NCBI RefSeq assembly: GCF_900143525.1
Contig: NZ_FREZ01000001.1
Coordinates: forward strand, 496,001-560,000
DNA length: 64,000 nucleotides
Direction: 5' to 3'
Source: Ruegeria sp. Alg231-54
GTDB lineage: Bacteria > Pseudomonadota > Alphaproteobacteria > Rhodobacterales > Rhodobacteraceae
Shown here: piece by piece, positions 1 through 10,740 of the stretch
How positions within the stretch are numbered: position 1 is the first letter of the stretch
How the letters are laid out: each line of letters opens with the position of its first letter
Program-made: the position numbers and the translations under genes
The notes under the pieces: generated by a model
Told to the model about the DNA's origin: nothing
Seen by the model: only the letters and a program-made list of their open reading frames with translations
Database searches by the model: none

Positions 1-756
1 TCGTTTGAAAGCGCCTACACCAACGACCCGGTCTTCCGGTCGTGGGTCGACACCAACATCGCGCCGCACAAGAACGCGGATCACGCGATCGTCACCATCT
101 CGATCAAGAAGCACGGCCAGACGCCGGGCGATGCAACTGCAGAGCAAATGCGCGTAATGGCCGATCTGGCCGAAGAGTTCGCCTATGACGAGCTGCGGAT
201 CAGCCATGAGCAGAACGTAATCCTGCCGCATGTCCACAAGTCGGACCTGCCTGCGATCCATGCGAAGCTGAAAGAGTACGAACTGGCAACCGCCAATATC
301 GGCCTGATCAGCGATATCATCGCCTGCCCCGGCATGGATTACTGCGCGCTGGCGACAGCCCGTTCGATCCCGGTTGCACAGGAAATCGCGACCCGTTTCG
401 ATGATCTGAAGCTTGAGCATGATATCGGTCACCTGAAGATCAAGATCTCGGGCTGCATCAACGCATGTGGTCACCACCACGTGGGTCACATCGGCATCCT
501 GGGTCTGGATCGCGCAGGCGTCGAGAACTACCAGATCACTCTGGGTGGTGACGCGACTGAAACTGCGGCCGTTGGTGACCGTACCGGTCCGGGCTTTGCC
601 TATGATGAGATCGTGCCTGCCGTCGAACGCATCGTCGAAACCTATCTGGAACAGCGTGACAGCGCCGAAGAGACATTCCTTGAAACCTATCGCCGCGTAG
701 GCATGGCACCGTTCAAGGCAGCCCTTTACCCCGAGGCGCGAGCGAATGCCGCTTGA
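1..756 (+). CDS. cysI: Nitrite/sulfite reductase, siroheme-[4Fe-4S] hemoprotein (3' part; 5' end outside window)
   Basis: The reading frame is open from base 1, so the N-terminal part lies outside the window. The visible 251 residues are the C-terminal half of an assimilatory sulfite (or nitrite) reductase hemoprotein, which reduces sulfite to sulfide by six electrons. The siroheme and iron-sulfur ligands are visible as a C-x5-C motif (ACPGMDYCALA) and a C-x3-C motif (SGCINACGHHH). The next gene is cysH and overlaps this one by 11 bases. A sulfate-assimilation operon therefore favours sulfite over nitrite as substrate, which is inference from context. Confidence 0.93.
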   Translation, partial: SFESAYTNDPVFRSWVDTNIAPHKNADHAIVTISIKKHGQTPGDATAEQMRVMADLAEEFAYDELRISHEQNVILPHVHKSDLPAIHAKLKEYELATANIGLISDIIACPGMDYCALATARSIPVAQEIATRFDDLKLEHDIGHLKIKISGCINACGHHHVGHIGILGLDRAGVENYQITLGGDATETAAVGDRTGPGFAYDEIVPAVERIVETYLEQRDSAEETFLETYRRVGMAPFKAALYPEARANAA

Positions 757-1507
757 CCTGATCCAGACGGAACTGGGGGCCGACCGCGCTGAGCTGACCG
801 AAAAGGTCGAAGCGCTGAACACCCAGTTCCGCCACCACAGTGCCCATGACGTCATGCATGGCGCGTTGGAGGCCATCGAAGAGCTTGCTTTGGTCTCCAG
901 CTTTGGCGCGGAGTCGGTGGTGTTGTTGCACATGGCAGCCGTGGTCGACAAAGCAACACCGGTCCTGTTTGTGGACACGCAGATGCTGTTCACCGAAACG
1001 CTGGAATATCAGCAGGACGTTTCAGATCGGCTTGGCCTGAAGAACGTCCACATCATCTGCGCAGATGATGAGGATGTTCAGCGCGAAGACCCATACGGCG
1101 CCTTGCGCCTGAGCGACACGGATGCCTGCTGCAACCTGCGCAAGACCTTCCCGCTGCAGCGTGCTTTGGCGGGCTATGACGGCTGGATCTCGGGTCGGAA
1201 GCGGTTCCAGTCTGGCACACGCGCCGCGCTTGACTTCTTTGAGGTCGAGGACGGCACCGGCCGGATCAAGGTGAACCCACTGGCCCACTGGGCGCCCGAA
1301 GACGTGCGCGCTTATATGGATGAAAACAACCTGCCCCGGCATCCGCTGGTGGCCAAAGGTTACCCCTCGATCGGTTGTGCGCCCTGCACCTCGCCGGTCA
1401 CAGAAGGCGAAGACCCCCGCGCTGGACGCTGGCGCGATCAGAACAAAGAAGAATGCGGCATCCATTTTGTCGACGGCAAGATGGTGCGCGCTGGAGAGAA
1501 AACATGA
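746..1507 (+). CDS. cysH: Adenylyl-sulfate (APS) reductase, thioredoxin-dependent, CysH family
   Basis: This 253-residue protein reduces activated sulfate to sulfite in cytoplasmic sulfate assimilation. It has the PAPS-reductase fold. It also has both cysteine pairs that bind a [4Fe-4S] cluster (Cys128-Cys129 and Cys211-x2-Cys214), and a C-terminal ECGIH motif with the catalytic Cys237. The cluster cysteines are the known mark of enzymes that use APS rather than PAPS, so APS specificity is predicted. The ATG lies inside the 3' end of the sulfite reductase gene, and the TGA overlaps the next ATG (ATGA), indicating translational coupling. Confidence 0.93.
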   Translation: MPLDLIQTELGADRAELTEKVEALNTQFRHHSAHDVMHGALEAIEELALVSSFGAESVVLLHMAAVVDKATPVLFVDTQMLFTETLEYQQDVSDRLGLKNVHIICADDEDVQREDPYGALRLSDTDACCNLRKTFPLQRALAGYDGWISGRKRFQSGTRAALDFFEVEDGTGRIKVNPLAHWAPEDVRAYMDENNLPRHPLVAKGYPSIGCAPCTSPVTEGEDPRAGRWRDQNKEECGIHFVDGKMVRAGEKT

Positions 1508-1911
1508 ACGTAATCGTAACGGATGAGGGGTTCGCCCCCGACGACTGGACAGATGGCTTTGTTACGCTTGAAGACGCTGCCAATGATGTGGTTGCGCTGG
1601 ACGTGGCCTCGGACACTGATCCCGATGAACTGGTTGACCGCCTGGGCAGCGCCCGCATGGTCCGCGTGGACTTCCCGTCGTCGGCGGATGGCCGCGGCTT
1701 TACCATCGCGCGCGTGCTCCGCCTAAAGGGTTTCACGGGCCGCCTGCGGGCCAAAGGCCACGTTCTGGCCGACCAGTACGCCATGGCGCGCCGCAGCGGG
1801 TTCGATGAAGTCGAAATCGACGACGCACTGGCCAATCGCCAGCCCGAAGATCAGTGGCTGGCCCGCGCCAACTGGAAAGATCATAGCTATCAGGCCCGCC
1901 TGCGCGGCTAA
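1504..1911 (+). CDS. DUF934 family protein, sulfate-assimilation operon
   Basis: This 135-residue soluble protein matches the DUF934 family, a small protein regularly encoded next to cysI and cysH in alpha- and gammaproteobacteria. A conserved stretch near FTIARVLRLKGFTGRLRAKG and the motif HVLADQYAMARRSGFDEVEI are visible. The start is chosen at the ATG that shares ATGA with the cysH stop. An upstream in-frame extension to 1375 would lie inside cysH. The function is unproven; a role in sulfite reduction is suggested only by gene order. An intrinsic terminator follows 27 bases downstream. Confidence 0.85.
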   Translation: MNVIVTDEGFAPDDWTDGFVTLEDAANDVVALDVASDTDPDELVDRLGSARMVRVDFPSSADGRGFTIARVLRLKGFTGRLRAKGHVLADQYAMARRSGFDEVEIDDALANRQPEDQWLARANWKDHSYQARLRG

Positions 1912-1938
1912 CCCCGCCAATCGCCAGCTTGTGACTGT

Positions 1939-1960
1939 AAAGGGGCATTTAGCCCCTTTT
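1939..1960 (+). terminator. Intrinsic terminator after the cys operon
   Basis: An 8-bp perfect stem (AAAGGGGC / GCCCCTTT) with a 5-base loop is followed by Ts. It lies between the DUF934 gene and the ferredoxin-NADP reductase gene, so the latter is probably at least partly transcribed separately. Confidence 0.75.
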
Positions 1961-2018
1961 CCTGACTTGGATCAAAGATTAAACGGAGATGTCGGTTTAC
2001 CCAGCCGATAGTGAAACG

Positions 2019-2852
2019 ATGACAGAGATGAAACCCGTGACCGAAGTAACCGCCGTCAAGGCCCCCGTCCTTCCGGACGCACAGACCGTAACAGATGTCA
2101 AACATTGGACCGACAGCCTGTTTTCCTTCAAGGTGTCGCGTCCCGCCTCGCTGCGGTTCCGTTCGGGCGAGTTCGTGATGATCGGCCTGCTGGGCGACAA
2201 CGGCAAGCCGCTGTTGCGCGCGTATTCCATCGCGTCGCCATCCTGGGACGAAGAGCTGGAGTTCTATTCGATCAAGGTGCAGGACGGCCCACTGACATCG
2301 AAACTGCAGCACATCATACCGGGTGATCAAATCATCCTGCGGCCGAAACCTGTTGGCACGCTGGTGCATGACGCGCTGTTGCCCGGCAAACGCCTGTGGT
2401 TCTTTGCCACCGGCACCGGTTTTGCGCCCTTCGCCTCGTTGCTGCGCGAGCCGCAGACCTATGAGGATTATGACGAGGTCATCATCACCCATACCTGCCG
2501 CGAAGTGGGTGAATTGGAATATGGCCGTCAGCTAATCGAAAGCATCCGCCAGGACGAGATGCTGGCCGAGCTGATGGGCGAAGGCTTTGCCGACAAAATC
2601 CGCTATTATCCAACCACCACGCGGGAAGAGAGCCCCAAGATGGGCCGCATCACCGAATTGCTGAAAGACGGCACGGTTTTTGCTGATCTGGGCATCGAAG
2701 GCGGCATCAAACCGGAAACCGACCGCGCGATGGTCTGCGGGTCTTTGGCCTTCAACCTGGACATCAAAAAGATTCTGGAAGAGTTCGACCTGCGCGAAGG
2801 TGCCAATTCCGAACCCAAGGAATTTGTCATCGAAAAAGCCTTTGTTGGTTAA
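2019..2852 (+). CDS. fpr: Ferredoxin--NADP(+) reductase
   Basis: This 277-residue flavoprotein of the bacterial (subclass I) FNR type moves electrons between NADPH and ferredoxin/flavodoxin. The FAD-binding RAYSIASP motif follows an N-terminal beta-barrel with LRFRSGEFVMIG. The nucleotide-binding motif is FFATGTGFAPFASL. The chain ends in FVIEKAFVG, the aromatic-plus-short-tail C-terminus typical of bacterial FNRs. The start is uncertain. ATG 2019 (MTEMKP) fits the usual family length. ATG 1989 is 30 bases upstream, but its GGAG touches the start codon with no spacing. Its position after the cys genes suggests it supplies electrons to the sulfite reductase. Confidence 0.92.
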   Translation: MTEMKPVTEVTAVKAPVLPDAQTVTDVKHWTDSLFSFKVSRPASLRFRSGEFVMIGLLGDNGKPLLRAYSIASPSWDEELEFYSIKVQDGPLTSKLQHIIPGDQIILRPKPVGTLVHDALLPGKRLWFFATGTGFAPFASLLREPQTYEDYDEVIITHTCREVGELEYGRQLIESIRQDEMLAELMGEGFADKIRYYPTTTREESPKMGRITELLKDGTVFADLGIEGGIKPETDRAMVCGSLAFNLDIKKILEEFDLREGANSEPKEFVIEKAFVG

Positions 2853-2866
2853 CCCGATGCACCGGA

Positions 2867-2887
2867 TCCGGGGTATTTAGCCCCGGA
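2867..2887 (+). terminator. Hairpin after fpr (terminator-like, no clear T tract)
   Basis: A 7-bp perfect stem (TCCGGGG / CCCCGGA) with a 7-base loop begins 15 bases after the fpr stop. The T run expected of an intrinsic terminator is missing, so it may instead be a 3' stabilising hairpin. Confidence 0.4.
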
Positions 2888-2924
2888 CTGGCGAAAAACC
2901 TCTGACAAACCCCGATTTTTCGGG

Positions 2925-2965
2925 CTGGCCTGCACTTATGCCGCTTGAATCGGCGTGCAGGCCAG
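2925..2965 (+). promoter_or_regulatory. Strong hairpin in the leader of infC
   Basis: An 11-bp perfect inverted repeat (CTGGCCTGCAC at 2925-2935, GTGCAGGCCAG at 2955-2965) encloses a 4-bp inner stem (GCCG / CGGC, 2940-2943 and 2951-2954). A smaller hairpin (CCCGA / TCGGG, 2911-2924) precedes it. The structure lies 48 bases upstream of the proposed infC start. It could be a terminator for fpr (only TCTAAATT follows) or a structured leader for infC. The sequence alone does not decide. Confidence 0.5.
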
Positions 2966-3012
2966 TCTAAATTCCGGCCTTGAATTTCTGCAATCATCAA
3001 AGGAATGAACCC

Positions 3013-3561
3013 ATAGCCCGCAGACCTCACAACGCGCCGCCGCAAAGAGACACCGGCCCCCGCGTCAATGATAAGATCCGTGCCCCCGAAATCCGTCTGA
3101 TTGGCGCTGAAGGTGAAAATGTCGGGGTGGTTCATCCCGCCAAAGCCATGCAGATGGCAGTTGATGCCGGTCTTGATCTGGTCGAAATTTCGCCCAACGC
3201 AAACCCGCCGGTCTGCAAAATCATGGACTTCGGTAAGTTCAAATACGAGACGCAGAAACGCGAAGCCGAAGCCCGCAAAAAACAGAAGATCATTGAGATC
3301 AAAGAGGTCAAATTCCGACCCAACACTGACACTCATGACTACGACGTGAAAATGCGGAACGTGTTCAAGTTTCTTGAAAACGGGGACAAGGTCAAAGTGA
3401 CCCTGCGTTTCCGCGGCCGTGAAATGGCGCACCAAAATCTGGGTCGTGAGCTTTTGGAACGTGTTGCGGCCGACACCAAAGAGATCGGCAAGGTTGAAAA
3501 CATGCCGAAGATGGAAGGCCGTCAGATGATCATGCTGATCGGTCCGCTGCCACAGAAATAA
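3013..3561 (+). CDS. infC: Translation initiation factor IF-3, probable ATA start codon
   Basis: This 182-residue IF-3 binds the 30S subunit and checks start-codon pairing. N- and C-terminal domains are both complete (VNDKIR near the start; [23 protein letters not shown] in the middle; [12 protein letters not shown] at the end). The first conserved residues are [16 protein letters not shown], and the codon directly before them is ATA at 3013, with AAAGGA eight bases upstream. The only in-frame ATG (2980) would add 11 residues ([11 protein letters not shown]) that cross this ribosome binding site. Non-AUG infC starts are well known and underlie IF-3 autoregulation. The ATA start is inference from spacing and family N-terminus. 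Confidence 0.93.
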   Translation: MARRPHNAPPQRDTGPRVNDKIRAPEIRLIGAEGENVGVVHPAKAMQMAVDAGLDLVEISPNANPPVCKIMDFGKFKYETQKREAEARKKQKIIEIKEVKFRPNTDTHDYDVKMRNVFKFLENGDKVKVTLRFRGREMAHQNLGRELLERVAADTKEIGKVENMPKMEGRQMIMLIGPLPQK

Positions 3562-3583
3562 ACCCCTGTGCATTTCGAATTCG

Positions 3584-3618
3584 AAACCCTGTCAGATCAG
3601 CTCTGACAGGGTTTTTTT
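3584..3618 (+). terminator. Intrinsic terminator of infC
   Basis: A 13-bp stem (AAACCCTGTCAGA with its complement, loop TCAGC) is followed by seven Ts. It starts 22 bases after the infC stop and is the strongest terminator in this part. The A-rich left arm could also work for the convergent aminotransferase operon. Confidence 0.9.
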
Positions 3619-3649
3619 GTTGGTTCTTTGGTACAGGCCATGCGCCGCT

Positions 3650-4972
3650 TCAGCCGGGGATCGAGGTCGAGATCGCCCGGTTAAGTTTGCCCACAAGCTC
3701 GTCTATCTGCGCTTCTTCTATGATGAACGGCGGGGCCAGCAAGACATGATCCCCAAGACGCCCATCCCGCGTACCGGACATGGGATAGCAGATCAGTCCC
3801 TCGGCCAAAGAGGCTTTCTTGATTTTGCCCGCAACGCCATGAGCCGGATCAAACGGCGTTTTTGTTTCGCGGTCAGCCACCAGCTCCAACCCTCGAAACA
3901 ACCCCCTGCCGCGGATATCCCCGACATTTGGATGCTGCCCGAATTCGGCTTCCAATGCCGCTTGCAGCTTTTCGCCCATGACGCCGGCGCGCGCGGGCAA
4001 CGCGCGCGTGGTCAGTTCGGTGACAACAGCCAGGGCCGCTGCCGTCGCAACCGGGTGACCGATATAGGTGTGTCCGTGCTGAAAAAACCCGGACCCGTCG
4101 CGGATTGCATCATAGATTTTGCCGGTGCACATCATCGCACCAATCGGTTGGTATCCAGCACCCAACCCTTTGGCGATGCACAGAATGTCCGGTGAAATTC
4201 CATCGTAATCGCAGGCAAACAAATGTCCGGTCCGCCCCATGCCGCACATCACCTCATCAAGGATCAACAGAACGCCATATTGGTTACAGATCTGGCGAAT
4301 ACGCTGAAAGTACCCCTCAACGGCAGGAACCGCACCCAGCGTTGCCCCCACAACGGGTTCTGCCATGAAAGCCATAACCGATTCAGGACCCAAGCGCAGG
4401 ATCTCGACCTCCAACTCATTCGCGACGCGCTGGCCGTAGTCAAAACTACTCTCGGCATCCGGCTTTTCAGCGTATTCGAAGCAGGGCGCGATATGTGTCA
4501 TCTCGATCAACATCGGTGCAAATTGCGCGCGTCGCCATTCGTTACCTCCAGCCGACAACGCGCCCAAAGTGTTCCCGTGATAGCTCTGCCGTCGCGCAAT
4601 CACCCGACGACGCTCAGGCTGACCGATTTCAAGGAAATACTGCCGGGCGAGTTTCATCGCCGCCTCGGTCGCCTCGGACCCGCCTGAGACGAAATACACA
4701 CGGTCCAAATCACCAGGCGCGTGCTCCACCAACAGATCAGCCAGCGCCTCGGCAGGTTCGGATGTCATGAAACCGGTATGTGCAAAAGCGATCTGTTCGA
4801 CCTGCCGCTGCACGGCTTCGATAACCGCCGGGTTCGAATGCCCGAGGCACGACACCGCAGCGTCACCACAATCAAGATAGCGTTGCCCCTGATCGTCGAT
4901 CAGGTAACACCCGTCGCCACCAACGGCGACTGGCAAGTTCGATTTGGTATGACGTGGAAAAACGTGACTCAT
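3650..4972 (-). CDS. Class III PLP-dependent aminotransferase
   Basis: This 440-residue aspartate-aminotransferase-superfamily protein (fold type I, class III) covers the usual family length. The cofactor-binding features are visible: VSGGSEATEAAMKLAR near residue 95, the aspartate motif LILDEVMCGMGRTG, and the PLP lysine in CIAKGLGAGYQPIGA. Members move an omega-amino group, for example from beta-alanine, GABA or taurine, to pyruvate or 2-oxoglutarate; the substrate here cannot be read. Its ATG overlaps the stop of the upstream BKACE gene (ATGA). The two probably act in succession: aminotransfer would make a beta-keto acid, the BKACE substrate type. This is inference. Confidence 0.88.
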   Translation of the reverse strand: MSHVFPRHTKSNLPVAVGGDGCYLIDDQGQRYLDCGDAAVSCLGHSNPAVIEAVQRQVEQIAFAHTGFMTSEPAEALADLLVEHAPGDLDRVYFVSGGSEATEAAMKLARQYFLEIGQPERRRVIARRQSYHGNTLGALSAGGNEWRRAQFAPMLIEMTHIAPCFEYAEKPDAESSFDYGQRVANELEVEILRLGPESVMAFMAEPVVGATLGAVPAVEGYFQRIRQICNQYGVLLILDEVMCGMGRTGHLFACDYDGISPDILCIAKGLGAGYQPIGAMMCTGKIYDAIRDGSGFFQHGHTYIGHPVATAAALAVVTELTTRALPARAGVMGEKLQAALEAEFGQHPNVGDIRGRGLFRGLELVADRETKTPFDPAHGVAGKIKKASLAEGLICYPMSGTRDGRLGDHVLLAPPFIIEEAQIDELVGKLNRAISTSIPG

Positions 4973-5739
4973 GGCTGAGGTCCTTTCAAAGCCGCGACCA
5001 GCGCCGACACCGACGCTGCGTTGTTCGCCCAGATACTTCCGTCCTGGTCGGTCAAACTGTTTTCAAATCCAACCCGCACATCCCCTCCACGATCCGCAGC
5101 CGTCTTAAGGCAAGCATGTTCCTGCTTTCCAAATGCACAAACCATCCAACTGGAGTGGGTTTGCGGAAAGTGATCAAGGTCTTCTGGTGCGGATTCCTGC
5201 CCCGAGGTGTAACGCCCCAGAACCAACAGCCGCTCAGTTTGCCCATCGCGGACGATACCGCGGGCTTGCCAGTCAGCCAGCAGAGTTGCGTCTTCATCGT
5301 TATAGAGTATATGCTGAACACGCGTTCCCTGCTCGGCACACAGGCCGTAAACCTTATCCGCGAGGTCCGGCGCGCGCGCGATTTCCCGGACCGAGATCGA
5401 AGCCCATTTTGGCTTAACGTGCTGCAAACAGTGCAATTGGGCCTGGACATCAAAGACACCCGCCGCCTCGGTCGTGATCTGAACATCCATCTCTGGCACG
5501 GCACGGCGCAACTCGGACATCGTCTCAAGGTAACGCGCGGCATCCAGAGAATGCTGTCCCTGATCATCACGCACATGCAGGTGAATCCCATCTGCACCGG
5601 CCAGAAGGCAGCATTGTGCAGTCGATACGATTTCCTGCACCGACACCGGAAGCTGGGCGTGATCCGCATGCCCCCTGCGGGCGCCGTTCGGCGCCACCAG
5701 AACATAGGGCGTATGCGATTGCGGCAGTGTTTTGAACAT
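4969..5739 (-). CDS. BKACE family protein (beta-keto acid cleavage enzyme, DUF849)
   Basis: This 256-residue TIM-barrel protein belongs to the DUF849 family, whose characterised members cleave beta-keto acids with acetyl-CoA (3-keto-5-aminohexanoate cleavage enzyme is the founder). The zinc-binding HLHVRD motif and the conserved VRVGFENS segment are present. The start ATG at 5739 is preceded by GAAAAGGG; a longer frame to 5793 lacks a binding site. It is first in an operon with the class III aminotransferase and is divergent from the RpiR regulator gene, which probably controls it. The exact substrate is unknown; family members differ in the residues around the barrel mouth. Confidence 0.87.
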   Translation of the reverse strand: MFKTLPQSHTPYVLVAPNGARRGHADHAQLPVSVQEIVSTAQCCLLAGADGIHLHVRDDQGQHSLDAARYLETMSELRRAVPEMDVQITTEAAGVFDVQAQLHCLQHVKPKWASISVREIARAPDLADKVYGLCAEQGTRVQHILYNDEDATLLADWQARGIVRDGQTERLLVLGRYTSGQESAPEDLDHFPQTHSSWMVCAFGKQEHACLKTAADRGGDVRVGFENSLTDQDGSIWANNAASVSALVAALKGPQP

Positions 5740-5769
5740 AAGAGCACCCTTTTCAACTTTTAACCCAGT

Positions 5770-5780
5770 TAAGGACCTTA
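5770..5780. promoter_or_regulatory. Small palindrome in the BKACE / RpiR divergent promoter region
   Basis: TAAGGACCTTA, a perfect palindrome around one central base, sits in the 89-base gap between the two divergent genes. Position fits an operator for the RpiR-type regulator, but 11 bases is short and no second copy is obvious. Confidence 0.3.
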
Positions 5781-5828
5781 GGCGCGTTTTCAATTTACAA
5801 CTTTCATAACATTTGTTTTCTTTCGCGG

Positions 5829-6728
5829 ATGACCAAGTCTTTAAACCAACTTACCGAAGCTCTGCGACAGCAGATTGACCAATTGCCTCCCGGATTGCAG
5901 ATGGCGGCAAAATACATCCTCGACCATCCCGGAGATTTTGGGCTGGACTCAATTCGGGAAACCGCAGCAAAGATCGGCGTGAGTTCGAACGTTCTAGTCC
6001 GGTTGGCGGATCGGATGGGATATGACCGCTTCGACGGCCTTCGCGCTCCGTTCCGCGATGCGTTGGTCACAGATGGCGAGGATCATCTGAGCCAAAGCTG
6101 GCTTGCCGACATGCAAGACGGTGACGCATTCAGTGCCGCTCAGGCAAAATTTGCCCAGAATGCACAGAACGTCGTCATGCGATCCCTGCGGTTAATGAAC
6201 CCTGAGCGCGTCAAGCGCGCCGTTGAAATTATGACGTCTGCTGACAGGTGCTTTGTCACGGCCACCCGCGCCAGCTATGCCTTGTCTTACTATTTTTCAT
6301 ATGCCGGACGCATGGCTCACCCTGGTCTGCAACTTATTCCGCGCCACACGGGGTCCGCGGCAGATGATCTGTTGGATGCGAATCCCAACGACTGCCTGAT
6401 CGCCATCACCGTCCACCCCTATTCCGCTGACACTATCCAATCCATGCGAATGGCGCGACGCATGAACATGCCGCTCATCCTGATTGCCGACAGCGAAGTG
6501 ATCGCACCCGGGGTCGAGCCGGACGTGGTTTTCCCCGTCAGCACGCGATCTCTGCACCACTTCTCAAACTATGCCGGGGCCATGGTGGTTCTGGAATGCC
6601 TTTTGGGTCACCTGTTTCAAGCCGGCGGCGATGTCGCGCGCGATCGCGTGGACAATTACCAAAAGTCCCGAGAAGACACAGGCGCATACTGGCAACCATC
6701 CCTGCCGCCCAGAATAAGACGGAAATAA
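5829..6728 (+). CDS. MurR/RpiR family transcriptional regulator
   Basis: This 299-residue regulator has an N-terminal RpiR-type helix-turn-helix (residues about 1-80; SIRETAAKIGVSSNVLVRLADRMGYDRF) and a C-terminal SIS sugar-isomerase-type domain (about 125-260). SIS domains bind phosphosugars or related acids. The gene is divergent from the BKACE-aminotransferase operon with 89 bases between the starts, so local control is the simplest reading. The effector is unknown. Confidence 0.87.
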   Translation: MTKSLNQLTEALRQQIDQLPPGLQMAAKYILDHPGDFGLDSIRETAAKIGVSSNVLVRLADRMGYDRFDGLRAPFRDALVTDGEDHLSQSWLADMQDGDAFSAAQAKFAQNAQNVVMRSLRLMNPERVKRAVEIMTSADRCFVTATRASYALSYYFSYAGRMAHPGLQLIPRHTGSAADDLLDANPNDCLIAITVHPYSADTIQSMRMARRMNMPLILIADSEVIAPGVEPDVVFPVSTRSLHHFSNYAGAMVVLECLLGHLFQAGGDVARDRVDNYQKSREDTGAYWQPSLPPRIRRK

Positions 6729-6763
6729 AAAAAGCCCCGGCCATAAGGTCCGGGGCTTTTTTT
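6727..6763. terminator. Bidirectional intrinsic terminator between the RpiR gene and coxM
   Basis: A 14-base left arm with seven As then GCCCCGG pairs with CCGGGGC followed by seven Ts. The A tract on one side and the T tract on the other allow use by both convergent transcription units. Confidence 0.88.
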
Positions 6764-6776
6764 GACAGTTTTGAGC

Positions 6777-7568
6777 TTACATGCAGGCTTCAATGGCCCG
6801 CTTGGTCATTACACTGACCAGATGCGCGCGGTACGCCTTGCTGCCGTGCAAGTCGGCAATCATGTTCGCGGGATTGATGCTCAGCCCGGTCAATGCATCC
6901 TGCCGAAACTCCTTGTTCAGGGCTTCCTCGGCCTCGGACCAGCGGAACACACCATCCTCACTGGCACCTGTTACCGCAACGCGAACACCGTCGGCGAAAC
7001 GTGCCAGATAGACACCAACCAGCGCAAAGCGCGATGCGGGTTGCAGGAACTTCTGGTAGCTGGCCGCTTGTGGCACCGGGAAATTGACCGTGGTGATGAT
7101 CTCACCTTCCTCCAGGGCTGTACTAAACAAACCCTCGAAGAAATCATCTGCTGCGATTTGGCGCGTATTGGTGATAATCGTCGCACCTGATCCCAAAGCA
7201 CCCGCCGGGTAGCAAGCGGCCGGATCATTGTTGGCCAGTGAGCCACCGATTGTTCCCCGATTGCGCACCGCAGGATCGCCGATCTGCCCAGCCAGTGCGG
7301 CCAGCGCCGGATAGCTGCCGGCGGCCTCCGACGCCACCGTCGCGTGGATAGTCGCGCCACCAATGGCCACCGATCCGTCATCCTCGATACAGACGCCCTG
7401 TATGTCGGGAATCCCACCCAGGGACACCAGCGTAGACGGCGCCGCCAATCGCTGTTTCAACGTTGGGATCAGCGTCTGGCCGCCCCCCAACGCCTGTGCA
7501 TCCTCGCCACCCAGCGCCGAAACGGCGTCAGCGACAGTCGAGGGCTTTTCAAACTCGAAATTGTACAT
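6777..7568 (-). CDS. coxM: CO dehydrogenase-like FAD subunit (medium chain)
   Basis: This 263-residue flavoprotein subunit of a molybdenum hydroxylase passes electrons from the iron-sulfur subunit to FAD. The two FAD-binding motifs of the family are visible: QALGGGQTLIPTLKQRL near residue 30 and RNRGTIGGSLANNDPAACYP near residue 105. The start at 7568 has AAAGGAAAG upstream; the frame continues to 7607 without a binding site. It is last in an S-L-M order, unlike the M-S-L order of the classical Oligotropha cox cluster. Confidence 0.9.
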   Translation of the reverse strand: MYNFEFEKPSTVADAVSALGGEDAQALGGGQTLIPTLKQRLAAPSTLVSLGGIPDIQGVCIEDDGSVAIGGATIHATVASEAAGSYPALAALAGQIGDPAVRNRGTIGGSLANNDPAACYPAGALGSGATIITNTRQIAADDFFEGLFSTALEEGEIITTVNFPVPQAASYQKFLQPASRFALVGVYLARFADGVRVAVTGASEDGVFRWSEAEEALNKEFRQDALTGLSINPANMIADLHGSKAYRAHLVSVMTKRAIEACM

Positions 7569-7662
7569 TTCGCTTTCCTTTCCGAAAGGCGCGGATCCGC
7601 CCTTCATCTGGCTAAAAATATCCCGAGGGTCTGGGGGCAGAGCCCCCAGACCACCCGACCAA

Positions 7663-10023
<2,361 letters not shown>

Positions 10024-10103
10024 TGCTTGTTCTCCTCCCATAAACGGATGCGTGTGCACCCTATGTCATCCCACGGGCGTTTATTTGGACGCCCGCAGCG
10101 GCA

Positions 10104-10589
10104 TCATTCGGCAGCGATGCTGCTGACGTCCTGACCCGATGCGGCCATGATCGCCTTGACGATGTTGTGGTATCCGGTGCAACGGCACAGGTTGCCTTCC
10201 AGATATTTGCGCACTTCGGCCTCAGTCGGGCGCGGGTTCTCTTTCAACAGCGCGGCCGCGCTCATCACCATGCCTGGCGTGCAGAAACCGCATTGCAGGC
10301 CATGGTGGTCCTGAAATGCTTGCTGGATCACATTCAGCGAACCATCCGCGTTGGCCTGGCCTTCGATGGTGCCGACATCGGCCCCGTCCGCCTCAAGCGC
10401 CAGCATGTTACAGGATTTGACCGCCTCGCCGTTCACATGCACGACGCACGCGCCGCACTGCGCGGTATCGCATCCGACATGAGTGCCAGTCAGCGACAGG
10501 TGTTCACGCAGAAAACCGGACAACAACGTCCGGCCCTCGACGTCACCGCTCACGGACTTTCCGTTCACGGTCATTGAGACCTGTGTCAT
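10104..10589 (-). CDS. coxS: CO dehydrogenase-like [2Fe-2S] subunit (small chain)
   Basis: This 161-residue iron-sulfur subunit of the molybdenum hydroxylase has two clusters. The plant-ferredoxin-like cluster uses [16 protein letters not shown], and the proximal cluster uses CGFCTPGM and [12 protein letters not shown]. Length and motif order match CoxS. It is the first gene of the S-L-M operon; GGGAGGA precedes the ATG. Confidence 0.93.
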   Translation of the reverse strand: MTQVSMTVNGKSVSGDVEGRTLLSGFLREHLSLTGTHVGCDTAQCGACVVHVNGEAVKSCNMLALEADGADVGTIEGQANADGSLNVIQQAFQDHHGLQCGFCTPGMVMSAAALLKENPRPTEAEVRKYLEGNLCRCTGYHNIVKAIMAASGQDVSSIAAE

Positions 10590-10661
10590 AGATTCCTCCC
10601 ATTTCGTATTATTCTTCGTCCCGAGTTAAACACGGGAAAATTTGTTTGAGAACAAAAATAT

Positions 10662-10671
10662 TTGGCGCCAA
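10662..10671. promoter_or_regulatory. Palindrome upstream of coxS
   Basis: TTGGCGCCAA, a perfect 10-base palindrome, lies 73 bases upstream of the coxS start. It is in a 151-base gap that breaks the otherwise overlapping cox accessory genes. An AT-rich segment next to it could hold a promoter. Operator function is inference. Confidence 0.3.
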
Positions 10672-10740
10672 TATCCGACGTTCGTCGGGGTCGTCTTTTC
10701 TTTCATAGCTGCCTAATAAAAAAAACTATTTTGCGCCTCA

